A stretch of 64,000 bases of DNA from Acanthosoma haemorrhoidale (GCA_930367205.1 OV884013.1:86677333-86741332), one strand, 5' to 3'. Shown: positions 54,661 through 64,000, counted from the first letter of the stretch. The notes: generated from the sequence alone by a model not told the origin. Program-made: numbers and translations.

Positions 54661-57600
54661 ATAAAGGGGGGAAAAGTTTATTTGGTGGTAACTATAATAT
54701 GTTTTCATATTCCATTAATAAATTAATGATAATAGGACTTTATTTGACTATATTTATAAAAAAAATCATTAAAACTCAATGAAATGATGTTTACAATTTA
54801 TTCTCAGCCAAGTTTTGTTTTTATACATTACTTCTATCAATTATGAACTTAATTGTTTTGTTTTATGATGATACGTATGAGAAAATAATGGCGAAAAATA
54901 GGAAATTATATCGAGATATAATTACCGTACTGTCAAGGGATTCTAAAAATTCTTGTTAAATGATGCTAAAAAAAACTGCTTGGTACTTATGATAAAAACC
55001 GAAATCACTTTATTTTTTAAATCTGCTTGGTCACTTGGTCAAGAAAAAAAAAAGTGAAAAAGGTTAAATATAGACAAATAAATCCAAAAATTTTCTATTG
55101 GGACTTTCTTTGTAACGGACATTTTTTTTTTAGGAAATCGTCTTTTCTGGGTCAAGAAGGTGCTCGGCAATAATTTACTATGCCGTTTATTAAGGTGTCA
55201 AATCATAGGCCTCAATGTTCTGAATAAATAATCTACAACATTGACTATATAGAAATTTAATTACAAAACAGTATCGTTAATATAGTCGCAAGCTTTTTTT
55301 TTCTTTTTTACTCATATTTTATTTCTTGTTTAGACACATCAATTACAATTTATCTAACAACGATAATAAAATAATAACTGTTCTAAACAAATTAATTAGG
55401 TATCTCATAATTTCCAAGTACGAAGTGAGAGGCTCCACTTTTAAACAGGTTCGGGCGATTGCTTTTCAAATGTCTGTCTATCTGTAGATTTTTCTGCCCC
55501 TTCCCCTCCCCCCTAAAAAAATTTAAAAAAATCACCAAAATCTAGGACTACGCTAAATAAGTTTTTGTTTAAGGCCAAGAGCAAGAAGGATATGAAGAAA
55601 CTAACTGAAAATCGTCAGTGACCTCTTTCTCAGTTAGGTTTAAGCAGAACAAACTCACACGGAGTTCTCTGTGAGTATCTCAATCAAGGTATATCTCGCT
55701 ATTGATCCCAACCATTGTGAAAGAACTCCAGACCTCGGTTCGAGTCCCGAATTTGCCAATAAGATTATATTTGACCGTTAATTATAAATAATAGTGAGAC
55801 CAATACCACTATAAAAATATCTCACAGTGAAAAAATGGTTAGAATTTTACGACTGTTATTATGAATTGGTGCTCAGATACTAAATATGTACAGATACGAT
55901 AGTAGTAGTATTATATTAATCTACCTTAATAAACATTCCTAATTCTTTGCCTCATCGAGTAATGCCGTGTACGGATCAACGGAAGTATTAAGTTAAGAAT
56001 CATTCCCACTCAGATAAAATTCTACGTGCGAAAAACAAACAAAAAAAAATTGTTATCCCTATTTATGAGTATGTAATAAATCATAATAATTTACTTAGTA
56101 CATTATTTATGATCTACTAAATTATTTGATTTAAACAAATAAGTGTATTGTTCTTTATATATTAAAAAAATTGCTAACCTAGATGAAGGTAAATGATTCG
56201 CTGTTGAATGAATTCGATGCATCTAATACTAGCGGTGAAGAATTTAGCACCGTTTCTTATCTTTGGAATTATTTATTATGTTAGACTGGGATTCATTTGG
56301 GAGCGTCTGCGTTTGGCAAATAACAGTTTTATTGGCCCTATTTATAAATCTATCGGTTTTGTATAAGCCAAGAAGATTAACGAATCAACTGAAGTGTTTT
56401 CGACCACAAATATGTAGTAGCTGTTTTTTTTGTTCTTAAACCGCGAGGAAGAGCTTATTGGAATACGCAAAGCCGAGTTTTTGAGACAGGGCTTGTTGGA
56501 ATACTCTTCATTGCTTGGAAAAGCCACTAATAGCGTCCATGTTTTTATATTCTGTTATTCACATCAAATCTATACTATTTTTGAAGGAAACCTATAATAC
56601 TCAAAGATTGTCTACTCTAAATTCATGCTGTCAGATTGCATCCATGTTAAAATGAGTTACGACTTTCACCAATCTAAAACATTTTTGAATTATAAGACAC
56701 TTATAATCAATGAACCAATACTCATCTGAGCTGAAGGAAATCTTGCAACATGAAATCTGGCCTCCTCCCCCCCCCCCATAAAAATAGTATAAATTAGGGT
56801 GCTTGATTTTAGACGATGGAGACCCGGTTTCGTTTCAACTTGCTCCTCAAAGGATATTTTCAGGGTCGGGGTCCATTAAGCCTCCAGAGGGAATAGCTAG
56901 ATGAATGTAGAAGTACCCCCCCCCCCCGCTGGCTGCTCAGCACCATCTGCCGACTACGGAGTCATCCTTAGTTAACGTGGTTGTAAAACCATAGAAAAAA
57001 AGTGCTAAAAGGAAAAAGTGCTTGATATTGTCCCTTTGTGATTTCCAAAAGTGACGGTGACAAAATGTTACGACATCGGTAGGTCATAAAGGAGAGAGTC
57101 TAGGATGGACCCATGTCATCTCGGGCAGATTTATTATACCTATAAATAACAATAAAACTGAGTAGGGAAGTTTGTTAGATAAGGTTAGGTTGATGTTAGG
57201 AGAACGTTTCGACATACATATTATTAAGATGACCAACTTTCTTTACAATGAAAACGAGGACACAATTAAATTGAGTACAAAAAACATTGTAAATAGAAGA
57301 AAAGGTTTATTAATTGTAACAATAATACTCTATAATATGATAAATGCATAATAAAAACATTTGAAACATTTTATATTGTATAAAAATATGTTTTGTCGAT
57401 GTATCATATTCTAACAATTTATTAGAAACATATAAAGAATAAAAATCCTTCATTTTGAATTTTACTGCAATTGCTGCAGCTAGAGTATAATTATTCAATC
57501 TCGATTTTTCACTTGTCCAAAAATTAAGTAAGTAAGTAATTGAAATATTCTTTTACCTCATGCACTAGCTCAAGGGCACCACAAGGTAAATTGGACAATA

Positions 57601-58050
57601 ATAAATTAATTTTCATATGCAATATGTACTTTCATATGTAAATGGCTGAATATTTTCACAGACCTGTAATTGATATATAATAGATTGCAATTTGTTGATT
57701 TTCCAGAATTTAAATATACATTAACTCCTTCAAATTTCTTATCACAACATCATTGATGGACCGAGAGAACATCAGTGGTGCTCATAAGGACCAATGGATT
57801 TTTTTCCGAGATCTCTTTCGCTTTATGGGCAGCATTATGGCAATGGAATTATTAATATCTATTTTATTACTGTGTTATAATATCGTGTTAATTCTTATTG
57901 TTTACCAATTCATTATAACAATCAATAAATATGAATTTTAAGATATCATTCATAGAAATGTCGTTTCATTATTTGGATTAATGCCAATGTTATTACATAT
58001 TATTATAGCCGTTTAGTTTTCGATGTATGTAAATTTATATTTTTTGTCCA
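54661..58050. other. AT-rich noncoding stretch
   Basis: Several short poly(C) runs (about 56764 and 56918). A box B-like GGTTCGAGTCCCG at about 55737 suggests another tRNA-derived remnant. No protein-coding gene is recognised; frames such as 57753-57941 lack motifs. Confidence 0.5.
55725..55765 (+). repeat. tRNA-like box B remnant
   Basis: CTCGGTTCGAGTCCCGA contains a canonical RNA polymerase III box B, but the T-stem does not pair and no box A lies at the right distance. It is best read as the tail of a decayed SINE head. Confidence 0.3.
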
Positions 58051-58054
58051 AATT

Positions 58055-58110
58055 GTATTCCTGAGGATGCAACGCATATGCGAAACGTCAGCTGCTGATG
58101 TAATATCAAT
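58055..58110 (+). other. Hammerhead-like core motif
   Basis: CTGAGGA (58061-58067) and GAAA (58082-58085) flank a short GCA...TGC stem, in the order and spacing of a hammerhead ribozyme core (CUGANGA - stem II - GAAA). The sequence GCGAAACGTC with CTGANGATG is also typical of Penelope-like elements, which carry such ribozymes. Helices I and III and the cleavage site were not convincingly identified, so function is speculative. Confidence 0.3.
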
Positions 58111-58269
58111 AATTAAAGAAATTTTGGGAGAGACTTCAAGAATTTATATTGTGTAAAAACTTAATTTTCACACAATCTGAATATCAATGAAGCGATTTAA
58201 AATGACCTTTGTATCTATTAAACATTTAAATTTTTATTAATAATAATTATTATTTGTGGTATTTATGAC

Positions 58270-58345
58270 CCCACTGGAAAAACCCCTGGCGGGACTTGAA
58301 TCAGAGCAATCTTCGTCGTTTTGGGCCACGACGCTATCTCACTAT
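58270..58345 (-). repeat. tRNA-like SINE head
   Basis: On the minus strand, GAGATAGCGTCGTGGCCCAA (box A-like) is followed about 30 nt later by CTGATTCAAGTCCCGCCAGG (box B-like). This is the layout of a tRNA-derived SINE promoter. The rest of a SINE body is not delimited. Confidence 0.4.
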
Positions 58346-58792
58346 TTGTTTCCTCATTTACTATTCAGGATTATATTCTGCGAATGATAATTATAAATGA
58401 GGTAGGGTAAAACTTTAGTGCACTTGAGGACAACTGGATCATAACACCTGGAGCGTTATCATTTGCGCAGCTTTGATCTATGCGTACATAGGTTGATTAT
58501 TGGTCACAATATATTTATTCTGTCAATTGTGTTAGTAGTAAATACATAATTAATCGGTAAACTTAAAATTCAACGACGCTACTATATGTATGTACACTGA
58601 AAACGTATTATTAGTTTTGAAGAGAGAACTTTTTTTTTTCCGGGCGAAGCTAGTGTAGGAAGACGATATGGAGTGGCCCATAAAAGGCGGCACATGCTAC
58701 AGTAGAGCCGAGACCAAACACATGGCCAGGCGCCCGGCCTGAAGTACATCCTGCTGCGGACAAAAACCATTGACAAAAAAGAGAGATGCCCT

Positions 58793-58822
58793 CGAGAGGA
58801 GAGAGAGAGAGAGAGAGAAGGC
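58793..58822. repeat. (GA)n microsatellite
   Basis: An alternating GA run inside the GC-rich island. In insects such runs can bind GAGA factor, which is compatible with a regulatory role but not proof of one. Confidence 0.8.
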
Positions 58823-58935
58823 GATGTGTCTCAATAGAGATACTGTGCCGAGATAAAAACCTCTCTCTCGCTCCTTACACCGCAGAGAGAGCTGCTGGTA
58901 TCGATTGCCGAGCCCGGAGCCGACACATTGACTGA

Positions 58936-59093
58936 TGACGCGGATGATTGATGACGTCATTAATGAGGCGGCAGTCATTAGGGGGAGACAGGGACGTGTT
59001 TGACTTGGGCCGCCGCAAAGAAACAGTTGTATAATGATAGATGATAGGCGGTGGTGACTGATGACGTCGAGGTGGCGTCATCATTTACCGTCA
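58936..59093. promoter_or_regulatory. Cluster of CRE/ATF-like sites
   Basis: A perfect palindrome TGACGTCA lies at 58952-58959 and TGACGTCG at 59062-59069. Further TGACG/CGTCA half-sites lie at 58936, 59076 and 59089. These are binding motifs of CREB/ATF-type bZIP factors. Five in under 160 bp is more than expected in AT-rich DNA; the functional role is inferred. Confidence 0.4.
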
Positions 59094-59643
59094 TCCCTAT
59101 TATAAAAGTTTTACATCCCCTTGGTCATTTATCATGCTCCCCCCCCCCCGCCCTACATCCCTAAGGGCCAGAGGTCCAGATCGCTAAATAACTGCTCCTG
59201 TGCCTTTTATGATTGCTTTCCTTTCTTTCTTGAGTGTTTTATCTCGCCGCCGCATCTCCCTGCGCCCTTTAACCATTTAATAACCATTGTCCAGTGTATT
59301 AATTACCAACGAAAACCATAAATATGAATTAGTAGCTTTACATTTGGTATTCCCATTACCACTAAAACAGTTTCATTCTATACGTTCTTGTTTCCTCTTT
59401 GCAATAATGAACGTAATACATCTATTCCCCATCAATAAAATTACATCAGTACTTATTAAATTGATTATAATTTACAAAATAAATGTAAAAACCATATGAT
59501 TGATGAAAAATTAAAAATATTTACTTTTCATCGTCTTATAATTTATTAAAGTTTCGTGAGTTAGTGAACTGCTGACCCTGAAAACTGCATCGCAGAAGTA
59601 GGACGAAGCAGGCCTAGCACCGGCAAAAGAAACAACAGATAAG

Positions 59644-61011
59644 TTGCTGCCAGTACTAAAAACTGCGGAACAACAAACCCCGTCGCTGGACAGCACGGGC
59701 CAGGTAACAACTAATCAATTCTATTCCACAGGGCCACATACCAGTGCAGTTTCACCGGGAAGGGGGTCGGTGCCCCATTCCGATCACTGCACTGGAATAA
59801 ACAGACCAGCAGGGCTTACCGAGGGGTACAGTCGTATGCACGGGCATAGGCACGCTACACCTCTGAACATGGAAGTGCATACAGCGGTTCGCAAACGCAC
59901 CCGCCAGGCTTCCCCTACACCAGTGGAATCAGAATCCACCGGATTTGTGCCTGTCCCCAAGAAAAAAGCCGCTAGGGTGGTGCGGCCGAAACCTACCCAG
60001 GGAGTGGTCGTAAGCAATAGGTACGACCTACTTCCCAAACCTAAACCTACATCGGGTCCTAGCACGCAAGACAACCACCCTGTGAAAAAACCTCCACCGG
60101 TCGTCATAACTGTGCCAGAGCCACCCTCTACCACCAGAGCGAGGTTGGCGCATATTGGTGTTTCTGCGTACTCTTTTCGGCCCTTTCATAAGGGGGTCAG
60201 GCTGTTTTTCGATAGCGAGACTGATCGACAAAAAACAATATCTGCCCTGAAAAAAGAGAACACTCCACACCACACCTATGCCCCAAGAGGTGGCCAAAGG
60301 TTAAAAAAGTTCTTAATTATGGGCATCGATGTAAGTGAGGATATCACAATAATAACAGAAACTTTAAAAACTGCCCCGGGGGTATTGGATGTCTGGCGCC
60401 TCCGAAAGACGGACTCCCATGGCATGAAAACCGAGATCTCACCGATCTTAGTAACGGTGGCGCCGACTACAAAAATAGAGGACCTTCGGAAAATTCGAAG
60501 TATAAATTATGTCCTTTTTAGGGTAGTACCCTATATACAACAAAAGGGCATGCCACAATGCCACAGGTGCCAGGAGTTTGGTCACACTAAAAACCACTGT
60601 GGCCAAAAAGTCGTCTGTGTACGTTGCTCGCAAGAACACGCATCAGCTCAATGTGACAAGGCACAAGAAGCAAAGTGCTCCAACTGTGGGGGACCTCACG
60701 TAGCCTCGTACAGAGCGTGCCCCTACCGTGTAAAGCTACAAGACGCCGCGGACCAGAAGAAGAAGCAGAAGCAGACGGGGAAAGTGCCGCCAGTCCACCA
60801 ACGCCAGCAGCCTAGGAGCAGTAACCAACAGCCGCCCACCACCACACCAAACTTCACAGCAGGAGCGACGTACGCAGAAGTCGCCTCTGCAACGTCATCA
60901 AGACGTGACACCCCTGGCCTTCCGCCCTGGTTCTCGATTCTTGAGACCATGATCAGGGAATTTATGTCCGGACTACAGACCGTATTTGCTCAATTGGCAC
61001 GCCATGGGTAA
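59644..61011 (+). CDS. Gag-like ORF1 of the family C LINE
   Basis: The frame is open from 59602 (after TAG at 59599) and gives 455 residues from a TTG at 59644; the first ATG is at 59836 (residue 65). The N-terminal third is basic, Pro/Ser/Thr-rich and probably disordered. Next comes a PRE_C2HC-like region (about 165-260), then three zinc knuckles: CHRCQEFGHTKNHC (CX2CX4HX4C), CVRCSQEHASAQC (CX2CX3HX4C) and CSNCGGPHVASYRAC (CX2CX3HX5C), about residues 307-358. Such proteins coat the element RNA and direct it to the nucleus. The tail is Gln/Lys-rich. The stop TAA overlaps the start of ORF2 (ATGGGTAA). Confidence 0.8.
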   Translation: MLPVLKTAEQQTPSLDSTGQVTTNQFYSTGPHTSAVSPGRGSVPHSDHCTGINRPAGLTEGYSRMHGHRHATPLNMEVHTAVRKRTRQASPTPVESESTGFVPVPKKKAARVVRPKPTQGVVVSNRYDLLPKPKPTSGPSTQDNHPVKKPPPVVITVPEPPSTTRARLAHIGVSAYSFRPFHKGVRLFFDSETDRQKTISALKKENTPHHTYAPRGGQRLKKFLIMGIDVSEDITIITETLKTAPGVLDVWRLRKTDSHGMKTEISPILVTVAPTTKIEDLRKIRSINYVLFRVVPYIQQKGMPQCHRCQEFGHTKNHCGQKVVCVRCSQEHASAQCDKAQEAKCSNCGGPHVASYRACPYRVKLQDAADQKKKQKQTGKVPPVHQRQQPRSSNQQPPTTTPNFTAGATYAEVASATSSRRDTPGLPPWFSILETMIREFMSGLQTVFAQLARHG

Positions 61012-63625
61012 GTACAAGATACTTAACTTCAACGTTGACGGTCTGATGACTATACTTGAAGAAGTGGAGGCGCTAATAGCGATCTCCACACCGGATATCG
61101 TCGTGCTAACGGATACGAGAATTGTGAACCAGAACGTAAGGCTACAGGGCTACTCTGTTGTCATCGAACGGACCGATGGCTACGGTGGAGTTCTGGTGGC
61201 TATACGGCACGGCATCACATGGATGAAAGTGGATCCGCCACTGAATACATTTGATGTCAGGCTCCACCACTTGACGGTGAAAATAAATTTAGGGACACCC
61301 ATTTATCTCACCGCCATGTATAAGAGACCGAGGGCGTCTCTCCAAGAGTTCTCAGCTCTTATTAAAGAGTGTGCCAAGAGAAATAACCACTGGGTTGTCG
61401 GAGACTTAAATGCGCGGCATACCTTGTGGAATAATGCCACCGCCAACCCAGCGGGGAGAGCCTTGGTAAAGGCGCCCTTTACTGTCGTTCACCCTCAGAA
61501 CCACACCTTTCGCCATAGAGGTAACAGCGCACAAACCTCCACCCTAGATCTTTTACTCACAAAACAGCCACACAGGATAAACAATTGTGAGACCCTGGAC
61601 CTAGTAACGACCGACCACCTACCAGTATTGTATTCCATTGACGGTAGAGTTGTGATCCCGCGTCCCACGAAGTACGACTATCGTCGGGCTGACTGGGACC
61701 TATATCGATCACAACTTTACCACCAATTGCATACGGTTCCTGTTCTCCGCAGTACAGAGGAAGTGGATCGACAGGTAGTTTTCCTGACCGAGGTTATCGT
61801 CGATGCAGCTAACACAGCTGTCCCAAAGTTTAGCCCGAAGCCACCCATGCTACAAAAACCACCAGACCATATTCTTCGACTTATTGCATTACGCAATAAT
61901 TGGAAAAATAACTGGTATAGAACAAGGAATCGTCAGGCCAAGAAAGTTGTAAACTCTCTTACAACACAAATTCGTGGCTTGATGAGGAATTGGAAGACGG
62001 CAACGTGGCACGAACGGCTACATGGCTTACATGGCGATTTCCGTAAGTTTTGGAAGCTCCTAAAGACTACTACCAAGAAGGACTCAGGTGTCCGTCTTCA
62101 TGACGGAGACACCCTGTACACATCGGAAGAACAGGCTAAAATATTGGCCGACCACTATACCGCAGACAACACCGCTAGGACAGGTAACTACCACGAACCT
62201 CAGCAGCTGAGGACAGGTCAGAACTATATGTTTGTCTCCCCGAAGCAGCTTAAGGCGATTCTTCGCCGGTGTCAGGGAAACCGAGCACCAGGGGGCGACG
62301 GGATACAAACGGTATTGCTGAAACAGCTGCCGAGGAGAGGGATTGCCCAACTTGTTAACCTGTACAATTCTTGTATCAGGTTGCGATACTTCCCGACAGC
62401 GTGGAAACAAGCTATCTTGTTCCCGCTGCGCAAGCCCACAAAGAGAGGCGACCACCCAGCCCACTATCGCCCGATCAGTCTTCTCCCTCACATGGGGAAG
62501 ATTCTCGAAAAGATAATACTAAACTACCTGAAAGGGTTCTGTTCGGAAAATGCTATCATTCCGTATGAGCAGACAGGTTTTCAGGCTCATCTGAGTACAG
62601 AACATCCGCTCGTGAAGGTACAAACGGAAGCCACCCTTGGTATCAACAAGAATACAGCAACTGCTATGATCTCGTTGGACTGCACACAGGCTTTCGACTC
62701 AGTGTCCCACGGGATGCTGTGCCGACAGCTTTGTGACTGGGAATGCCCAGAGCAGCTATATACCATGTTGGTTTCGTTCTTGAAGAACAGATCGGTGAGG
62801 GTACGGGTGGGTGATTGCCTCTCTAACCCATTCCCTCTGACTTGTGGAGTTCCTCAAGGAGCGGTTCTATCTCCGGTTCTTTTCAGTATGTACACATCTG
62901 AAATTGTTGGGACAAACTATCAGAAAGCTACTGTAATCGCTTTCGCCGACGACATTGCGGTTTACAGCAGCAGCATGAGTGCACAAAGAGCTCTTACACA
63001 CGCCGAGTCAGTTTGTAACGTTATCAGTGACAGACTGGGCATGTTAAACATCAGCGTAAACGCCGGGAAGACCGACTGCGTAATCTTCTCCCTCCAAAAG
63101 GGGAAAAAATCCTTGCCAAAATCGTATAGCGTGGGAGGGCAAGAGAGCTCACCAGCTTTCTCAATGCACTATTTGGGTATAAAAATGGATAGGCATCTCC
63201 ATTTCTCTACTCATTTTAGTAATAAAATAGAAAAAGTACGACAAAGGTCTTACCGGCTATCGCACTTGCTAACTTCACCTAACCTGTCGCTTCGTCTTAA
63301 ATTGATGATATATAAATGTGTCCTCCGGCCAGCTCTGCTGTACGGTGCCCCACTATTTACCCACTTGACTGACAATACAGCCAAATGTCTCCAACACTTC
63401 CAGAATGGAATCATGCGAAAAGTGGTCCGACACACCTCTTTCGAGAGGTTGAAGAACGCTGACCTGCACCCGTTGCTTGGTGTGCCGTCGGTGGGTGAGT
63501 TCATCCGCCGGAGACACATTAAGTTTTTTGACTCGTTGCAGCACCTGACAAATCCAGTGTTTAACACTATGACCCCGCCACCCCTCCCGCATCGATGGCA
63601 ACAGACTGTCGGGGAAAAATTATGA
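61004..63625 (+). CDS. Endonuclease-reverse transcriptase ORF2 of the family C LINE
   Basis: I take the ATG at 61004, which overlaps the ORF1 stop, giving 873 residues; the frame stays open further upstream without ATG. The N-terminus is an APE-type endonuclease (about 1-215): ILNFNVDGL (6-14), LTDTRI (35-40), GDLNARH (133-139), STLDLLL (179-185) and TTDHLPV (202-208). The reverse transcriptase spans about 410-720: RAPGGDG (427-433), HYRPISLLPHMGKILEK (487-503), motif A SLDCTQAFDSVSH with catalytic Asp559, GVPQGAVLSPVLF (615-627) and FADD (647-650) with the catalytic Asp pair. The usual endonuclease Glu of the xET motif is Asp (residue 37), a possible change in activity. The protein nicks target DNA and copies element RNA onto it. 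Confidence 0.9.
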   Translation: MGKYKILNFNVDGLMTILEEVEALIAISTPDIVVLTDTRIVNQNVRLQGYSVVIERTDGYGGVLVAIRHGITWMKVDPPLNTFDVRLHHLTVKINLGTPIYLTAMYKRPRASLQEFSALIKECAKRNNHWVVGDLNARHTLWNNATANPAGRALVKAPFTVVHPQNHTFRHRGNSAQTSTLDLLLTKQPHRINNCETLDLVTTDHLPVLYSIDGRVVIPRPTKYDYRRADWDLYRSQLYHQLHTVPVLRSTEEVDRQVVFLTEVIVDAANTAVPKFSPKPPMLQKPPDHILRLIALRNNWKNNWYRTRNRQAKKVVNSLTTQIRGLMRNWKTATWHERLHGLHGDFRKFWKLLKTTTKKDSGVRLHDGDTLYTSEEQAKILADHYTADNTARTGNYHEPQQLRTGQNYMFVSPKQLKAILRRCQGNRAPGGDGIQTVLLKQLPRRGIAQLVNLYNSCIRLRYFPTAWKQAILFPLRKPTKRGDHPAHYRPISLLPHMGKILEKIILNYLKGFCSENAIIPYEQTGFQAHLSTEHPLVKVQTEATLGINKNTATAMISLDCTQAFDSVSHGMLCRQLCDWECPEQLYTMLVSFLKNRSVRVRVGDCLSNPFPLTCGVPQGAVLSPVLFSMYTSEIVGTNYQKATVIAFADDIAVYSSSMSAQRALTHAESVCNVISDRLGMLNISVNAGKTDCVIFSLQKGKKSLPKSYSVGGQESSPAFSMHYLGIKMDRHLHFSTHFSNKIEKVRQRSYRLSHLLTSPNLSLRLKLMIYKCVLRPALLYGAPLFTHLTDNTAKCLQHFQNGIMRKVVRHTSFERLKNADLHPLLGVPSVGEFIRRRHIKFFDSLQHLTNPVFNTMTPPPLPHRWQQTVGEKL

Positions 63626-63877
63626 TAAGAATTAGTATGTAAGTTAGTTTTAAGGTTGATCAAAAAGGTGAGCCCCATCACCTTATTAGTCAGTTTCGTC
63701 AAGTCACGTATAATTTATGTCATTATACTTGTTTATACATTATATAATTTCTATAAAATAACAAAACCTGTATATAATGTAGTGATGCTACAGGAAATAC
63801 AAAATAATTTGTAAATAGATTCGCCTGAGGATCTATAATTATATATAATTATCTGTAAATTTAAAGGGGCTATGAAG
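63626..63877 (+). other. 3' UTR of the family C LINE
   Basis: About 250 nt of AT-rich sequence between the ORF2 stop and the poly(A). It contains the hairpin at 63665-63684 and is conserved in the copies at 6303, 38635 and (in part) 43672. It ends GGGGCTATGAAG before the A-run. Confidence 0.85.
63665..63684 (+). promoter_or_regulatory. LINE 3' UTR stem-loop (C reference copy)
   Basis: AAGGTGA pairs perfectly with TCACCTT around loop GCCCCA, 40 nt after the ORF2 stop. See the conserved-hairpin finding for the copy comparison. Confidence 0.65.

Positions 63878-63951
<74 letters not shown>
63878..63951 (+). repeat. Poly(A) tail of the family C LINE
   Basis: An uninterrupted run of 74 A. Pure runs of this length shorten and pick up substitutions quickly, so it indicates recent insertion. 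Poly(T)-derived frames on the other strand are artefacts. Confidence 0.9.
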
Positions 63952-63953
<2 letters not shown>

Positions 63954-64000
63954 TTATTATCATAAACATGACCGGTGAACCTGGCCTACATGCTCATTTA

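Larger units (their letters stand above)
58346..59555. other. Noncoding stretch with GC-rich island
   Basis: About 58630-59280 is GC-richer, contains a (GA)n run and a cluster of CRE-like motifs, and is bounded by AT-rich sequence. Frames on both strands (58582-59084, 59121-59321) are low-complexity or motif-less. The island may be regulatory. Confidence 0.5.
59560..63951 (+). mobile_element. Family C Jockey-like LINE, near full length
   Basis: Two open frames (gag-like ORF1, endonuclease/RT ORF2), a short 3' UTR with a stem-loop and a 74-nt pure poly(A) tail (63878-63951). The tail length and open frames imply a young insertion. The 5' end is uncertain: ORF1 has no ATG before 59836 although the frame is open from 59602, so either the element is slightly 5'-truncated or the start is mutated. 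No target duplication is obvious next to the tail. Fragments of the family lie at 6303, 38635, 43585 and 54391. Confidence 0.85.

Noticed and set aside
55725..55765. Possible tRNA gene at a perfect box B
   Set aside because: The T-stem does not pair, no box A or acceptor stem is found at tRNA spacing, and no cloverleaf can be drawn.
59784..60297. Minus-strand frames opposite LINE ORF1
   Set aside because: They are shadows of the GC-rich ORF1 coding strand.
63751..63969. Polyphenylalanine open frame on the minus strand
   Set aside because: It is the reverse complement of the LINE poly(A) tail.
59500..63980. Target duplication of the full-length LINE
   Set aside because: No convincing match between the sequence after the poly(A) and the region upstream of ORF1 was found, partly because the 5' boundary is uncertain.
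1..64000. CRISPR array, operon or bacterial signals
   Set aside because: No regularly spaced repeats or clustered co-directional genes; the content is clearly animal nuclear DNA.

Overview
The window is AT-rich, intron-scale, gene-poor animal DNA and reads as an insect or other arthropod nuclear genome. The repeats are Jockey-type non-LTR retrotransposons, PIF/Harbinger and mariner fossils and tRNA-derived SINE heads. The one host gene is an intronless homologue of NAA15 (Nat1), the auxiliary subunit of the NatA N-terminal acetyltransferase. There are no operons, bacterial-type signals or CRISPR arrays. The species cannot be fixed from the sequence alone.

Layout. 1-9.5 kb: AT-rich DNA with an old Jockey-like fossil (about 1.93-2.28 kb), a two-copy unclassified repeat (3.0 and 6.6 kb), a deletion derivative of a Jockey-like element on the minus strand (4.3-5.9 kb), and a Harbinger-like element with TTA target duplications (8793-9519) carrying a nested LINE 3' end. 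10.7-12.3 kb: a 5'-truncated Jockey-like copy with a clean 13-bp target site duplication and a damaged reverse transcriptase. 12.9-32.3 kb: scattered retroelement 3' ends, a mariner fossil (16.3 kb), a possible piggyBac-like remnant (24.2-24.7 kb), an RTE/CR1-like LINE tail (30.3 kb) and a small insertion with a 13-bp duplication (32.14-32.32 kb). 33-46 kb: mostly AT-rich DNA with three LINE 3' ends, one of them a twin-primed inversion (43.6 kb). 46.6-49.1 kb: the NAA15-like gene on the minus strand. 49-59.5 kb: noncoding DNA with one good candidate exon (51484-51702, minus), GC-richer possible cis-regulatory islands (50.9-51.3 and 58.6-59.3 kb) and two more LINE fragments. 59.6-63.95 kb: a nearly complete, probably young Jockey-like retrotransposon with gag-like ORF1, endonuclease/reverse-transcriptase ORF2 and a 74-nt poly(A) tail.

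How the parts relate. At least three non-LTR families can be separated by their 3' ends. Family A ends in AATAAAGTT-type tails. Family B has an ATGCATCTGCG-type 3' UTR. Family C is the full-length element. Families B and C share a short 3' UTR stem-loop (AGGTGA / loop GCCCCA / TCACCT) that is kept in seven copies here, with wobble-preserving changes; it is the best candidate for an undescribed functional element and may be the structure the reverse transcriptase recognises. Most other sequence is noncoding, and short open frames in it look like chance.
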